Shown here piece after piece: positions 43,038 through 50,526 of a DNA stretch of 64,000 nt (the stretch's first letter is position 1; every line of letters starts with the position of its first letter). Made by a program: the position numbers and the translations under genes. The DNA lies in contig NZ_OZ245041.1 in assembly GCF_965224175.1 (NCBI RefSeq), forward strand, positions 2,728,001-2,792,000, given 5' to 3'. The DNA comes from Kordia sp965224175. Its GTDB lineage: Bacteria; Bacteroidota; Bacteroidia; Flavobacteriales; Flavobacteriaceae. Below the pieces are notes generated by a model. The model did not search any database. It was not told the DNA's origin and saw only the letters and a list, made by a program, of their open reading frames with translations.

Positions 43038-43697
43038 ATGTTAGAAACCTTTGAAAGAACTGTTATTTCTAAAGATTGGCTCACGCTATTATTTGTGACA
43101 ATGTTGTGCTTATTGGTGGTCACACGTTTTATTTTTAGAAAACAGTTTAGCTTGTTTCTAGTATTTCTATTTTCAAATAAGTATCAAAATCGGTTTGAAG
43201 CAAAACAAGAAAACACAATCAACGGATTTACTTCTTTGCTATTTCTTGTTCAAGTTATTTCGTTTTCCATATTTGGATATGTTGCCGCTACTTTTTTCCG
43301 CCCACATTTACAAACGGCACCATTCCTTTTTGTAAAAATCATCTCATTTATGATGTTTTTTATCATTATAAAATATATTATTGAAAAAATAATCGCTGTT
43401 ATTTTAGATATTGAGCCCTATTTAAATATTTATAATTTTCATAAAATCAACGCGCGGAACCTATTTGGATTAATTCTCATTCCGATCAACTTGATGCTTG
43501 TTTACTACGATTATAACAACAAGTTTGTATTTTTCTCAGTATTTTCTGTATTCATCATCTATAACCTCATTGTATTAATTTTTCTACTGAAAAATTATCA
43601 AAAATTGATTATCAGCAAGTTGTTTTATTTTATTTTGTATCTTTGCGCACTTGAAATTGCCCCTTATTTAGTTATCTATAAATTTTTAATTGAATAA
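43038..43697 (+). CDS. DUF4271 membrane protein
   Basis: The 219-residue protein has about five to six membrane helices (WLTLLFVTMLCLLVVTRFIF, then LLFLVQVISFSIFGYVAATF and more) and the basic FRKQFSLFLVFLFSNKY loop. It matches DUF4271, which sits next to hemD in many Bacteroidota. Function unknown. The hemD gene follows 24 bp downstream. Confidence 0.82.
   Translation: MLETFERTVISKDWLTLLFVTMLCLLVVTRFIFRKQFSLFLVFLFSNKYQNRFEAKQENTINGFTSLLFLVQVISFSIFGYVAATFFRPHLQTAPFLFVKIISFMMFFIIIKYIIEKIIAVILDIEPYLNIYNFHKINARNLFGLILIPINLMLVYYDYNNKFVFFSVFSVFIIYNLIVLIFLLKNYQKLIISKLFYFILYLCALEIAPYLVIYKFLIE
43638..43645 (+). promoter_or_regulatory. Internal promoter -7 box (TATCTTTG) for hemD
   Basis: This is a perfect TAnnTTTG match inside the 3' end of the DUF4271 gene, 76 bp before the hemD start. 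It would allow hemD expression apart from DUF4271. Confidence 0.4.
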
Positions 43698-43721
43698 CGC
43701 GACATAAAATATAATAGGTTT

Positions 43722-44468
43722 ATGAAAGTAAAAACTATTTTAGTTTCTCAACCGGAACCAAAAATTGAGAATTCACCTTATTCTAGGCTTATTGATAAGC
43801 AAAAGGTAAAAATCGATTTCAGGCCGTTCATACACGTTGAAGGTGTAAGTGCAAGAGACGTAAGACATCAAAAGGTAGATTTAACAAAGTTTACTGCGAT
43901 TATCTTGACTAGTAGAAATGCTGTTGATCATTTCTTTAGAGTAGCAGAAGAAATGCGCTTTAAAGTTCCTGATACGATGAAGTATTTCTGCCAATCAGAA
44001 GCTGTAGCATATTATTTACAGAAGTATGTAGTGTACAGAAAACGTAAAATTTATGTAGGAAAACGTACTTTCCAAGAATTATCTCCACTTATCAAAAAGT
44101 ATAAAGATGAGACATTCTTACTTCCATCTTCTGATGCACTTAAAAAAGCAGTTCCAGAAACATTGAATTCATTGAATGTCAATTGGGAACGCGGTGTATT
44201 TTATAAAACTGTTGTGAGTGACTTATCTGACTTACGTGATGTGTATTATGACATCTTAGTATTCTTCAGTCCTTCTGGAATAAAGTCGTTATTAGCCAAT
44301 TTCCCAGACTTTGAGCAAAATGACACGCGTATAGCCGTTTTTGGAAATACAACTGTAAAAGCAACTACAGAAGCTGGATTGAGAGTTGATATCAAAGCTC
44401 CAACACCAGAAACTCCGTCAATGACAATGGCATTAGCTAAATATATTGATGAAGTGAATAAGAAATAA
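43722..44468 (+). CDS. hemD: Uroporphyrinogen-III synthase
   Basis: The 248-residue protein fits HemD: two Rossmann-like lobes, TAIILTSRNAVDHFF near 64-78, FLLPSSDALKKAVPETL, and DILVFFSPSGIKSLLANF near the C-terminal lobe, followed by AVFGNTTVKATTEAGL. HemD cyclises hydroxymethylbilane to uroporphyrinogen III in haem synthesis. The sequence family is weakly conserved, so identification rests on the overall pattern and on linkage to DUF4271. Confidence 0.85.
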   Translation: MKVKTILVSQPEPKIENSPYSRLIDKQKVKIDFRPFIHVEGVSARDVRHQKVDLTKFTAIILTSRNAVDHFFRVAEEMRFKVPDTMKYFCQSEAVAYYLQKYVVYRKRKIYVGKRTFQELSPLIKKYKDETFLLPSSDALKKAVPETLNSLNVNWERGVFYKTVVSDLSDLRDVYYDILVFFSPSGIKSLLANFPDFEQNDTRIAVFGNTTVKATTEAGLRVDIKAPTPETPSMTMALAKYIDEVNKK

Positions 44469-44490
44469 TTACTTTAGTATATAGATATTT

Positions 44491-44525
44491 TAAAAGCGTG
44501 TTCTTAATTGATCACGCTTTTTTTC
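44491..44525 (+). terminator. Rho-independent terminator after hemD
   Basis: The stem AAAGCGTG / CACGCTTT has a 12-base loop and is followed by a T-run. Confidence 0.82.
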
Positions 44526-44641
44526 GTTTTAACTCCATTGTGATCTTTTATTAAAGTTATCAAATTGAGCATTAATGAAATTTGATTGAAACATCTATTT
44601 CTAGCATTTTAATTTGCTCTCAAACAACTAACACTTGGCAT

Positions 44642-44680
44642 TAAAAAAGCGTATACCTACAATAGATATACGCTTTTTAT
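44642..44680 (-). terminator. Terminator of pckA
   Basis: A 12-bp stem (AAAAAGCGTATA / TATACGCTTTTT) has an 11-base loop, 28 bp past the pckA stop. It has A/T runs on both sides and could act from either direction. Confidence 0.82.
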
Positions 44681-44708
44681 TTTGGGTTGGTTATAGTATT
44701 TTTTACTG

Positions 44709-46307
44709 TTAGCCTATTGGACCACCAGCCATGATTTCTTCGTTTGCATAGTCTTCAAACTGAGAAAAGTTTTTCTTAAATGAATTTGATAATTCTGCAG
44801 CTTTCGTATTGTAGGCATCCTTATTTTCCCATGTATCTATTGGATTTAAAACCTCGTTTGGTACATTTGGACAATCTTTAGGCATAGCCAATCCGAAAAT
44901 TGGATGTACTTGATACTCTACATCATTTAACTTACCTTCTAGAGCAGCGCTAATCATTGCACGCGTATACTTTAATTTCATACGACTTCCTGTTCCGTAA
45001 GGTCCGCCAGTCCATCCTGTATTCACTAACCATACATTTACACCAGCTTCTTGCATCTTTTTACTTAGCATTTCTGCATACTTTGTTGGATGTAATGGCA
45101 TGAAAGGCGCTCCAAAACAAGCTGAAAAACTTGGCAATGGCTCATCAATTCCTGCTTCTGTTCCGGCAACTTTGGCTGTATAACCAGAGATGAAATGATA
45201 TGCTGCTTGCCCCGGTGTTAATTTTGAAATTGGAGGCAATACACCAAATGCATCTGCTGTTAGGAAAAATATGTTTTTAGGATTTTTTCCTATTGATGGC
45301 ACTTGAATATTTTCAATATGATAAATTGGATAGCTTACACGTGTATTTTGCGTGATAGAAGTATCTGTAAAATCTACATTTTTGTTTTCGTCTAACACTA
45401 CATTTTCAAGAATTGCTCCTTTTTTGATAGCGTGATAGATTTCTGGTTCTTTTTCTTCACTTAGATCAATGGCTTTTGCGTAACAACCACCTTCAAAGTT
45501 AAAAACTGTATTTTCATTCGTCCAACCATGTTCGTCATCACCAATTAACTTACGTTCTGGATCTGCTGACAAAGTAGTTTTTCCTGTTCCTGATAATCCG
45601 AAGAAAATTGCTGTATCTCCTGCTTTACCAACATTTGCACTACAGTGCATTGGTAATGTATTTTTAAATACAGGTAATATAAAGTTTAACGCTGAGAAAA
45701 TTCCTTTTTTGATTTCTCCTGTATAACCAGTTCCACCAATTAAGGCAATTTTCTTTTCAAAGTTTAAAATCGCAAAATTGTGTTGGCGTGTTCCATCAAC
45801 TGCTGGATCTGCCATAAATCCTGGTGCATTTACAATGAGCCATTCTTCTTCAAAACCTTCTAGTTCTGCTTCCGTTGGTCGTAAAAACATATTGTGCGCA
45901 AACATATTACTCCAAGGATATTCATTTACTACACGAATATTTAACTTGTAATTTTCATCAGCACAAGCATATGCATCACGTACGTATACTTCTTTTTCTG
46001 ATAAATAATCAACAACTTTATCATATAATGTATCGAAAGCATCAAATTCAAAAGGAATATTGATGTCTCCCCACCAAACTTTATCTTCTGTTATACTATC
46101 TTTTACTATAAAGCGGTCTTTTGGCGATCTTCCAGTAAACTCTCCTGTATTTACAGTGATAGCTCCAAAAGAAGTTTCAATTCCTTGCCCTTTGTTTATA
46201 GTTTCTTCATGAAGTTCATCTGAGGAAAGTTGATAATGCGCTTTCGCATTTTTGATTCCGTATTGATTTAACGAAATCGTTTTCGTTGAGAAGGTGTTAT
46301 TCGTCAT
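44709..46307 (-). CDS. pckA: Phosphoenolpyruvate carboxykinase (ATP)
   Basis: The 532-residue enzyme converts oxaloacetate and ATP to phosphoenolpyruvate for gluconeogenesis. It carries GLSGTGKTTLSADPERKLIG (P-loop-like kinase-1a) followed by DDEHGWT, NEYPWSNMFAHNMFLRP, and GPYGTGSRMKLKYTR near the C-terminus, all diagnostic for ATP-type PEPCK. The length is normal. It is a single gene with its own promoter and terminator. Confidence 0.96.
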   Translation of the reverse strand: MTNNTFSTKTISLNQYGIKNAKAHYQLSSDELHEETINKGQGIETSFGAITVNTGEFTGRSPKDRFIVKDSITEDKVWWGDINIPFEFDAFDTLYDKVVDYLSEKEVYVRDAYACADENYKLNIRVVNEYPWSNMFAHNMFLRPTEAELEGFEEEWLIVNAPGFMADPAVDGTRQHNFAILNFEKKIALIGGTGYTGEIKKGIFSALNFILPVFKNTLPMHCSANVGKAGDTAIFFGLSGTGKTTLSADPERKLIGDDEHGWTNENTVFNFEGGCYAKAIDLSEEKEPEIYHAIKKGAILENVVLDENKNVDFTDTSITQNTRVSYPIYHIENIQVPSIGKNPKNIFFLTADAFGVLPPISKLTPGQAAYHFISGYTAKVAGTEAGIDEPLPSFSACFGAPFMPLHPTKYAEMLSKKMQEAGVNVWLVNTGWTGGPYGTGSRMKLKYTRAMISAALEGKLNDVEYQVHPIFGLAMPKDCPNVPNEVLNPIDTWENKDAYNTKAAELSNSFKKNFSQFEDYANEEIMAGGPIG

Positions 46308-46342
46308 AACTTTTAACTCTTGTTGTGTTTTTTGTAAAGAGC

Positions 46343-46350
46343 AAAAGTAT
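46343..46350 (-). promoter_or_regulatory. Promoter -7 box (TACTTTTG) of pckA
   Basis: This is a TAnnTTTG match on the minus strand, 35 bp before ATG 46307. Confidence 0.45.
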
Positions 46351-46375
46351 AAATATTTTTATAGATTATCCTTTT

Positions 46376-46774
46376 TTAACTGATTTTATCCATTTTAAGC
46401 TTAAAAAAACTTACAATAAGAATAATCCATCCTATGATTAGCAAAGTTCCACCAATAGGTGTTATAAAACCAATCGTTTTAAAATCGAACGCTGTACTAT
46501 CATTAGTTGCCAATAAATAGATAGAACCCGAAAATAATATAATTCCCCATAAAATAAATACATATATTAATTTTTGCATTTTGGGCGAAATAAACGCTGT
46601 AGCTCCAACAAATAGCAACAATAACGAGTGATACATTTGATATCGAACACCAGTTTCAAAAGAAGCAATTTGATCTAGAGTTAATATTTTTTTTAGTCCA
46701 TGCGCGCCAAAAGCACCAAGAATTACAGCCAAACAACCTAAGATAGCTCCTGTGATTAAAATTTTTTTTCTCAT
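46376..46774 (-). CDS. DUF423 (YgdD-like) membrane protein
   Basis: The 132-residue protein has four membrane helices. GAILGCLAVILGAFGAHGLKK at the N-terminus followed by FETGVRYQMYHSLLLL is the signature of the DUF423 family. The function is unknown. It lies 68 bp upstream of pckA on the same strand, but pckA has its own promoter in that gap. Confidence 0.9.
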   Translation of the reverse strand: MRKKILITGAILGCLAVILGAFGAHGLKKILTLDQIASFETGVRYQMYHSLLLLFVGATAFISPKMQKLIYVFILWGIILFSGSIYLLATNDSTAFDFKTIGFITPIGGTLLIIGWIILIVSFFKLKMDKIS

Positions 46775-46823
46775 AAAATCGTGAAGTAATTTTTATAAAT
46801 GTAACAATTTACTACATTCGTGT

Positions 46824-46831
46824 TATATTTG
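46824..46831 (+). promoter_or_regulatory. Promoter -7 box (TATATTTG) of the saccharopine dehydrogenase-like gene
   Basis: This is a TAnnTTTG match 32 bp before ATG 46864. Confidence 0.45.
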
Positions 46832-46863
46832 TCTTATTACAAAATTACGCAACAAAACCCATT

Positions 46864-48228
46864 ATGCGAAACATTTTAATTATCGGCGCAGGAAAATCTG
46901 CTTCTTACCTCATAAAATATTTTTTAGATAAAAGTCATACTGAAAATTTACATGTAACTGTTGGAGATATCAATATTAAAAATGCCCAAAAACTTGTTGG
47001 AGACCATGAAAACGCTTCTGCTATTTTTTTAGATGTTTTTAATGAAGAGAATAGAAAAGCAGCCATCGAGAAAGCGGCGATTGTAATTTCTATGCTACCA
47101 GCACGTTTTCATATTGAAGTTGCAAAAGATTGTGTGCATTTTGGTAAAAATATGGTTACGGCTTCGTATATCAGTAAAGAAATGCAAGCTTTAGACGATG
47201 CTGTAAAGGAAAAAGGATTGGTTTTTATGAATGAGATTGGAGTAGATCCAGGAATCGATCATATGAGCGCTATGGAAGTGATAGACCGTATTCGTGATAA
47301 TGAAGGAGAAATGATCTTGTTTGAATCATTTACTGGTGGATTGGTCGCTCCTGAAAGCGATACCAATTTATGGAATTACAAATTTACTTGGAATCCTAGA
47401 AATGTGGTATTAGCAGGACAAGGTGGAACAGCAAAATTTATTCAGGAAGGAACTTATAAATATATTCCTTATAATCGCTTGTTTCGCCGAACTGAGTTTT
47501 TAAATGTAGAAGGTTACGGAAAGTTTGAAGCGTATGCAAATCGTGATTCTTTAAAGTACAGAAGTGTATACGGATTGGATGATATTTTAACTTTATATCG
47601 CGGAACAATAAGAAGAGTCGGATTTTCTAGAGCTTGGCAAATGTTTGTAATTTTAGGAATGACAGACGACAGCTATACTATTGAAAATTCAGCAGAAATG
47701 AGTTATCGTGATTTTGTGAATTCATTTTTACCATACAGTCCAACAGATTCTGTGGAATTAAAGATGCGTCATAATCTGAAAATTGATCAAGATGATACAC
47801 TTTGGGAAAAATTATTGGAATTAGATCTTTTTAACCCAAATAAAAAAGTAGAATTAGAGAATGCAACTCCAGCACAAATTCTACAAAAAATCTTAATGGA
47901 TAGTTGGACGCTTGCACCAGAAGACAAAGATATGATCGTGATGTATCATAAGTTTGGCTATGAAAAAGATGGAGAAAAACATCAAATAGAGTCAAAAATG
48001 GTAATTCTTGGTGAAGATCAAACCTATACTGCAATGGCAAAAACTGTAGGATTACCTGTTGCAATCGCAGCTTTAAAGATTTTAAATGGTGAAATTTCTA
48101 CGCCTGGAGTTCAATTACCAATTACTAAAGAAGTGTACACACCTATTTTAGAAGAATTACAAGAATATGGTATTGCTTTTCACGAAGTAGAAGTTCCATA
48201 TTTTGGATATGATCCTGCGAATATGTAA
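46864..48228 (+). CDS. Saccharopine dehydrogenase-family protein
   Basis: The 454-residue protein begins MRNILIIGAGKSASYLIKYF (Rossmann GxGxxxx motif) and has VISMLPARFHIEVAKDC, then NEIGVDPGIDHMSAMEVID, the blocks of saccharopine reductase/dehydrogenase. It probably catalyses a lysine/saccharopine interconversion in lysine degradation, although no partner lysine-catabolic gene is next to it. An Lrp/AsnC regulator follows, which fits control by an amino acid. Confidence 0.88.
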   Translation: MRNILIIGAGKSASYLIKYFLDKSHTENLHVTVGDINIKNAQKLVGDHENASAIFLDVFNEENRKAAIEKAAIVISMLPARFHIEVAKDCVHFGKNMVTASYISKEMQALDDAVKEKGLVFMNEIGVDPGIDHMSAMEVIDRIRDNEGEMILFESFTGGLVAPESDTNLWNYKFTWNPRNVVLAGQGGTAKFIQEGTYKYIPYNRLFRRTEFLNVEGYGKFEAYANRDSLKYRSVYGLDDILTLYRGTIRRVGFSRAWQMFVILGMTDDSYTIENSAEMSYRDFVNSFLPYSPTDSVELKMRHNLKIDQDDTLWEKLLELDLFNPNKKVELENATPAQILQKILMDSWTLAPEDKDMIVMYHKFGYEKDGEKHQIESKMVILGEDQTYTAMAKTVGLPVAIAALKILNGEISTPGVQLPITKEVYTPILEELQEYGIAFHEVEVPYFGYDPANM

Positions 48229-48275
48229 AGATTTTTGATTGATAATTATTTGTTATTAAATTTTCAAAAACCAAG

Positions 48276-48325
48276 TACATCTCGATACAAATTTCTTATT
48301 TGAAATTCACTCGATGTGACGCTTT
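48276..48325 (+). repeat. Dispersed intergenic repeat, forward copy
   Basis: The copy reads GTACATCTCGATACAAATTT, then AAATTCACTCGATGTGACG, the same two blocks as the copies near 12.9 and 14.7 kb. It lies between the saccharopine dehydrogenase-like and Lrp genes. Confidence 0.65.
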
Positions 48326-48431
48326 GTTACGTTATTAAAATTTAAAATTTCATTTTTTTGTTATTTTCATAAAAAAACTATCAAATTCTCTTAAATTTTT
48401 ATTTTTTAAATAAAGTTTGAGTTAAAACTGC

Positions 48432-48439
48432 TAATTTTG
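48432..48439 (+). promoter_or_regulatory. Promoter -7 box (TAATTTTG) of the Lrp-family gene
   Basis: This is a TAnnTTTG match 26 bp before ATG 48466. Confidence 0.45.
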
Positions 48440-48465
48440 ACTTTCATTCTATAAATAATTAGTTT

Positions 48466-48936
48466 ATGAAAGTGATTAATGAGCAAATAGAGATTGATGG
48501 TATTGACAAGGAGATTCTTCGCGCCTTAATGAACGATGCTCGAACACCTATTTTGAGTATTGCTCGTGGTATTGGCATTTCTGGTGCAGCCGTACATCAG
48601 AGACTTCGAAAATTGGAAGACGCAAAGTTAATTGTTGGTTCTAAATTTGTCATCAACCCAAAAGTATTAGGATATAAAACCATGGCATTTATTGGTGTGT
48701 ATTTAGATAAAGCCATGCGAAACCCTTCTGCTGTGAAAGAATTACAAGAAATTCCAGAAGTAATGGAAAGTCACTACACAACAGGAAATTGGTCTTTGTT
48801 AATTAAGATTCTTTGTAAAGACAACGAACATTTAATGCATATTTTAAATCACAAAATACAAGCAATAGAAGGTGTTTCACGAACAGAAACATTTATTTCT
48901 TTAAATCAGCAAATTGATCGCCAGATTAAAGTATAG
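48466..48936 (+). CDS. Lrp/AsnC-family transcription regulator
   Basis: The 156-residue protein has an N-terminal winged HTH (IDKEILRALMNDARTPILSI, then GISGAAVHQRLRKLEDAKLI) and a C-terminal RAM ligand-binding domain (about 70-150; GYKTMAFIGVYLDKA, MESHYTTGNWSLLIKI). Such regulators sense amino acids and assemble as octamers. It probably controls amino-acid metabolism, and the adjacent saccharopine dehydrogenase-like gene is a plausible target. Confidence 0.92.
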   Translation: MKVINEQIEIDGIDKEILRALMNDARTPILSIARGIGISGAAVHQRLRKLEDAKLIVGSKFVINPKVLGYKTMAFIGVYLDKAMRNPSAVKELQEIPEVMESHYTTGNWSLLIKILCKDNEHLMHILNHKIQAIEGVSRTETFISLNQQIDRQIKV

Positions 48937-48999
48937 TATGTAGATTTACTCAGCGTTTTATACTGTAAGTTACCAAGAAACATCTCTTACAAAACATAA

Positions 49000-49034
49000 A
49001 AAAGCCGAATGTTATATAGCATTCGGTTTTCTTT
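49000..49034. terminator. Terminator between the Lrp and Zn-peptidase genes
   Basis: The stem CCGAATG / CATTCGG (49005-49011 and 49020-49026) is followed by TTTTCTTTTTC. It lies between convergent genes. Confidence 0.8.
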
Positions 49035-49036
49035 TT

Positions 49037-49741
49037 CTAGTTTCTTCTACCGCGATTTAAATACTTCAGAAAATATAACAAGGTTGCCAATGAACCAAGT
49101 GCAGCTACTACATACGTTCTTGCTGCCCATTTTAAAGCATCTTGCGAACCTGCAAATTCTTCTTGCGACACCATATTCTTATCTCTAAGCCACTTTAAAG
49201 CTCTGTTGCTTGCGTCATATTCTACAGGCAGTGTTATAAAACTGAATAGTGTTCCTGTTGCAAACATAATCAGTCCAATAATTAAAATATTTTGTCCTAA
49301 ACCAGCTCCTTGTCCTGCCATTAATGCAATTCCTCCATAAATTACCCATTGAGAAAACTTAGAAGCAATACTTACTATAGGGACTAATTTTGAGCGCATT
49401 TGTAACCATTTATAACCTTTAGCATGTTGAATAGCATGTCCAACTTCATGAGCAGCTACAGCAGCCGCAGCAGCATTTCGTTGACTAAAAACACCTTCAC
49501 TTAGGTTTACTGTTTTTTTCATCGGATTATAATGATCTGTGAGCATTCCTTTTACATGAATTACTTCTACATCTCTAATTCCATGATCTGCTAGCATTTT
49601 TTCTGCGATTTCCGCACCACTTAATCCGTTTCGTAATTGTAGTTTTGAATAGTGTGCGAACTTGCTTTTGAGTTTATTACTCACAAACATACTTACCAAC
49701 ATAATTGCGCCCGCCAAGAGCATATATCCACTTGAAAACAT
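49037..49741 (-). CDS. Membrane zinc metallopeptidase (YugP-like)
   Basis: The 234-residue protein has an N-terminal membrane helix, a catalytic HExxH motif (AAVAAHEVGHAIQHAKGY, near 92-108) and two further helices (about 125-165), closing with another helix. This is the layout of YugP/DUF-type neutral zinc metallopeptidases. Its substrates are unknown. It stands alone. Confidence 0.9.
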   Translation of the reverse strand: MFSSGYMLLAGAIMLVSMFVSNKLKSKFAHYSKLQLRNGLSGAEIAEKMLADHGIRDVEVIHVKGMLTDHYNPMKKTVNLSEGVFSQRNAAAAAVAAHEVGHAIQHAKGYKWLQMRSKLVPIVSIASKFSQWVIYGGIALMAGQGAGLGQNILIIGLIMFATGTLFSFITLPVEYDASNRALKWLRDKNMVSQEEFAGSQDALKWAARTYVVAALGSLATLLYFLKYLNRGRRN

Positions 49742-49849
49742 ATTTTTTAATTTTAATTATTTAAATAAAATAGCATTCTTATTTTACTATTTCAAAAGGT
49801 AATTATTATAGGTTAAAACCAGAAACTACAATGTTTATTTGTTTGACTT

Positions 49850-49892
49850 TACGATAAAAAATACAAAAACCTCGCCAAATAGACGAGGTTTA
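49850..49892 (-). terminator. Terminator of the leuS/lipoprotein unit
   Basis: On the minus strand AAACCTCG / CGAGGTTT form an 8-bp stem with a 9-base loop, followed by TTTTTGTATTTTTTATC. Confidence 0.8.
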
Positions 49893-49922
49893 TTTTATAT
49901 AAAGTTTTGTTTGTATTTGCTT

Positions 49923-50504
49923 TTAGTCACGCTCTACCTTACGTAAGGCTGCTTTTTGAATCACAGCAGTAGTATAACTTGTGACAGCTAATTTTTCTCC
50001 ACCTGTTTGTCTAGAATCTACTTTTTCAGTCACAATGATATTGAAAAGTATACGTCCGTCATTTTTAAATTCTACGCTACTGTTAAGTATTCTATTGTTT
50101 ACTTCAAACGTACTAAACAATGTTTGACGAATGTAATTTGCTCTAAGTACAACTCCGTTATTTTCATCTAAATCATATAATCCTTTAGCAGGGTCTACCA
50201 CAATTAGAGTATACTTACGCTTATCTTTTTTATTGGAAACCAAGTATGACATTGTATATGAAAACTTTTTTGGATCTTCAGTTGGTGCAATAACCAGTTC
50301 CATTGGTACATTTTGCAATACGCCAGAAGCATCTGCAATATTTAAGTTTCCAGCGTATGTCCCAACATATTCTTTAGGAAAAGCATATTCTGTTGGGAAC
50401 TTTTTGTTTTCTGCATTTTTCCCTGAACGTTCCTTGACTTGCTTTTTTTGTGCAATACAAGAAGACATACAAATTAATGCAATTAAAAAAACGAGTTTTT
50501 TCAT
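49923..50504 (-). CDS. Hypothetical lipoprotein downstream of leuS
   Basis: The 193-residue product has a lipobox (LIALICMSSCIAQKK, Cys16), a charged linker and a beta-rich domain (YVGTYAGNLNI, MELVIAPTEDPKKFSYTM, GRILFNIIVTEKV). No family with known function is recognised. It starts 22 bp after the leuS stop on the same strand and is probably co-transcribed. Confidence 0.75.
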   Translation of the reverse strand: MKKLVFLIALICMSSCIAQKKQVKERSGKNAENKKFPTEYAFPKEYVGTYAGNLNIADASGVLQNVPMELVIAPTEDPKKFSYTMSYLVSNKKDKRKYTLIVVDPAKGLYDLDENNGVVLRANYIRQTLFSTFEVNNRILNSSVEFKNDGRILFNIIVTEKVDSRQTGGEKLAVTSYTTAVIQKAALRKVERD

Positions 50505-50526
50505 ATTCAGTCTTTTACGTATGATA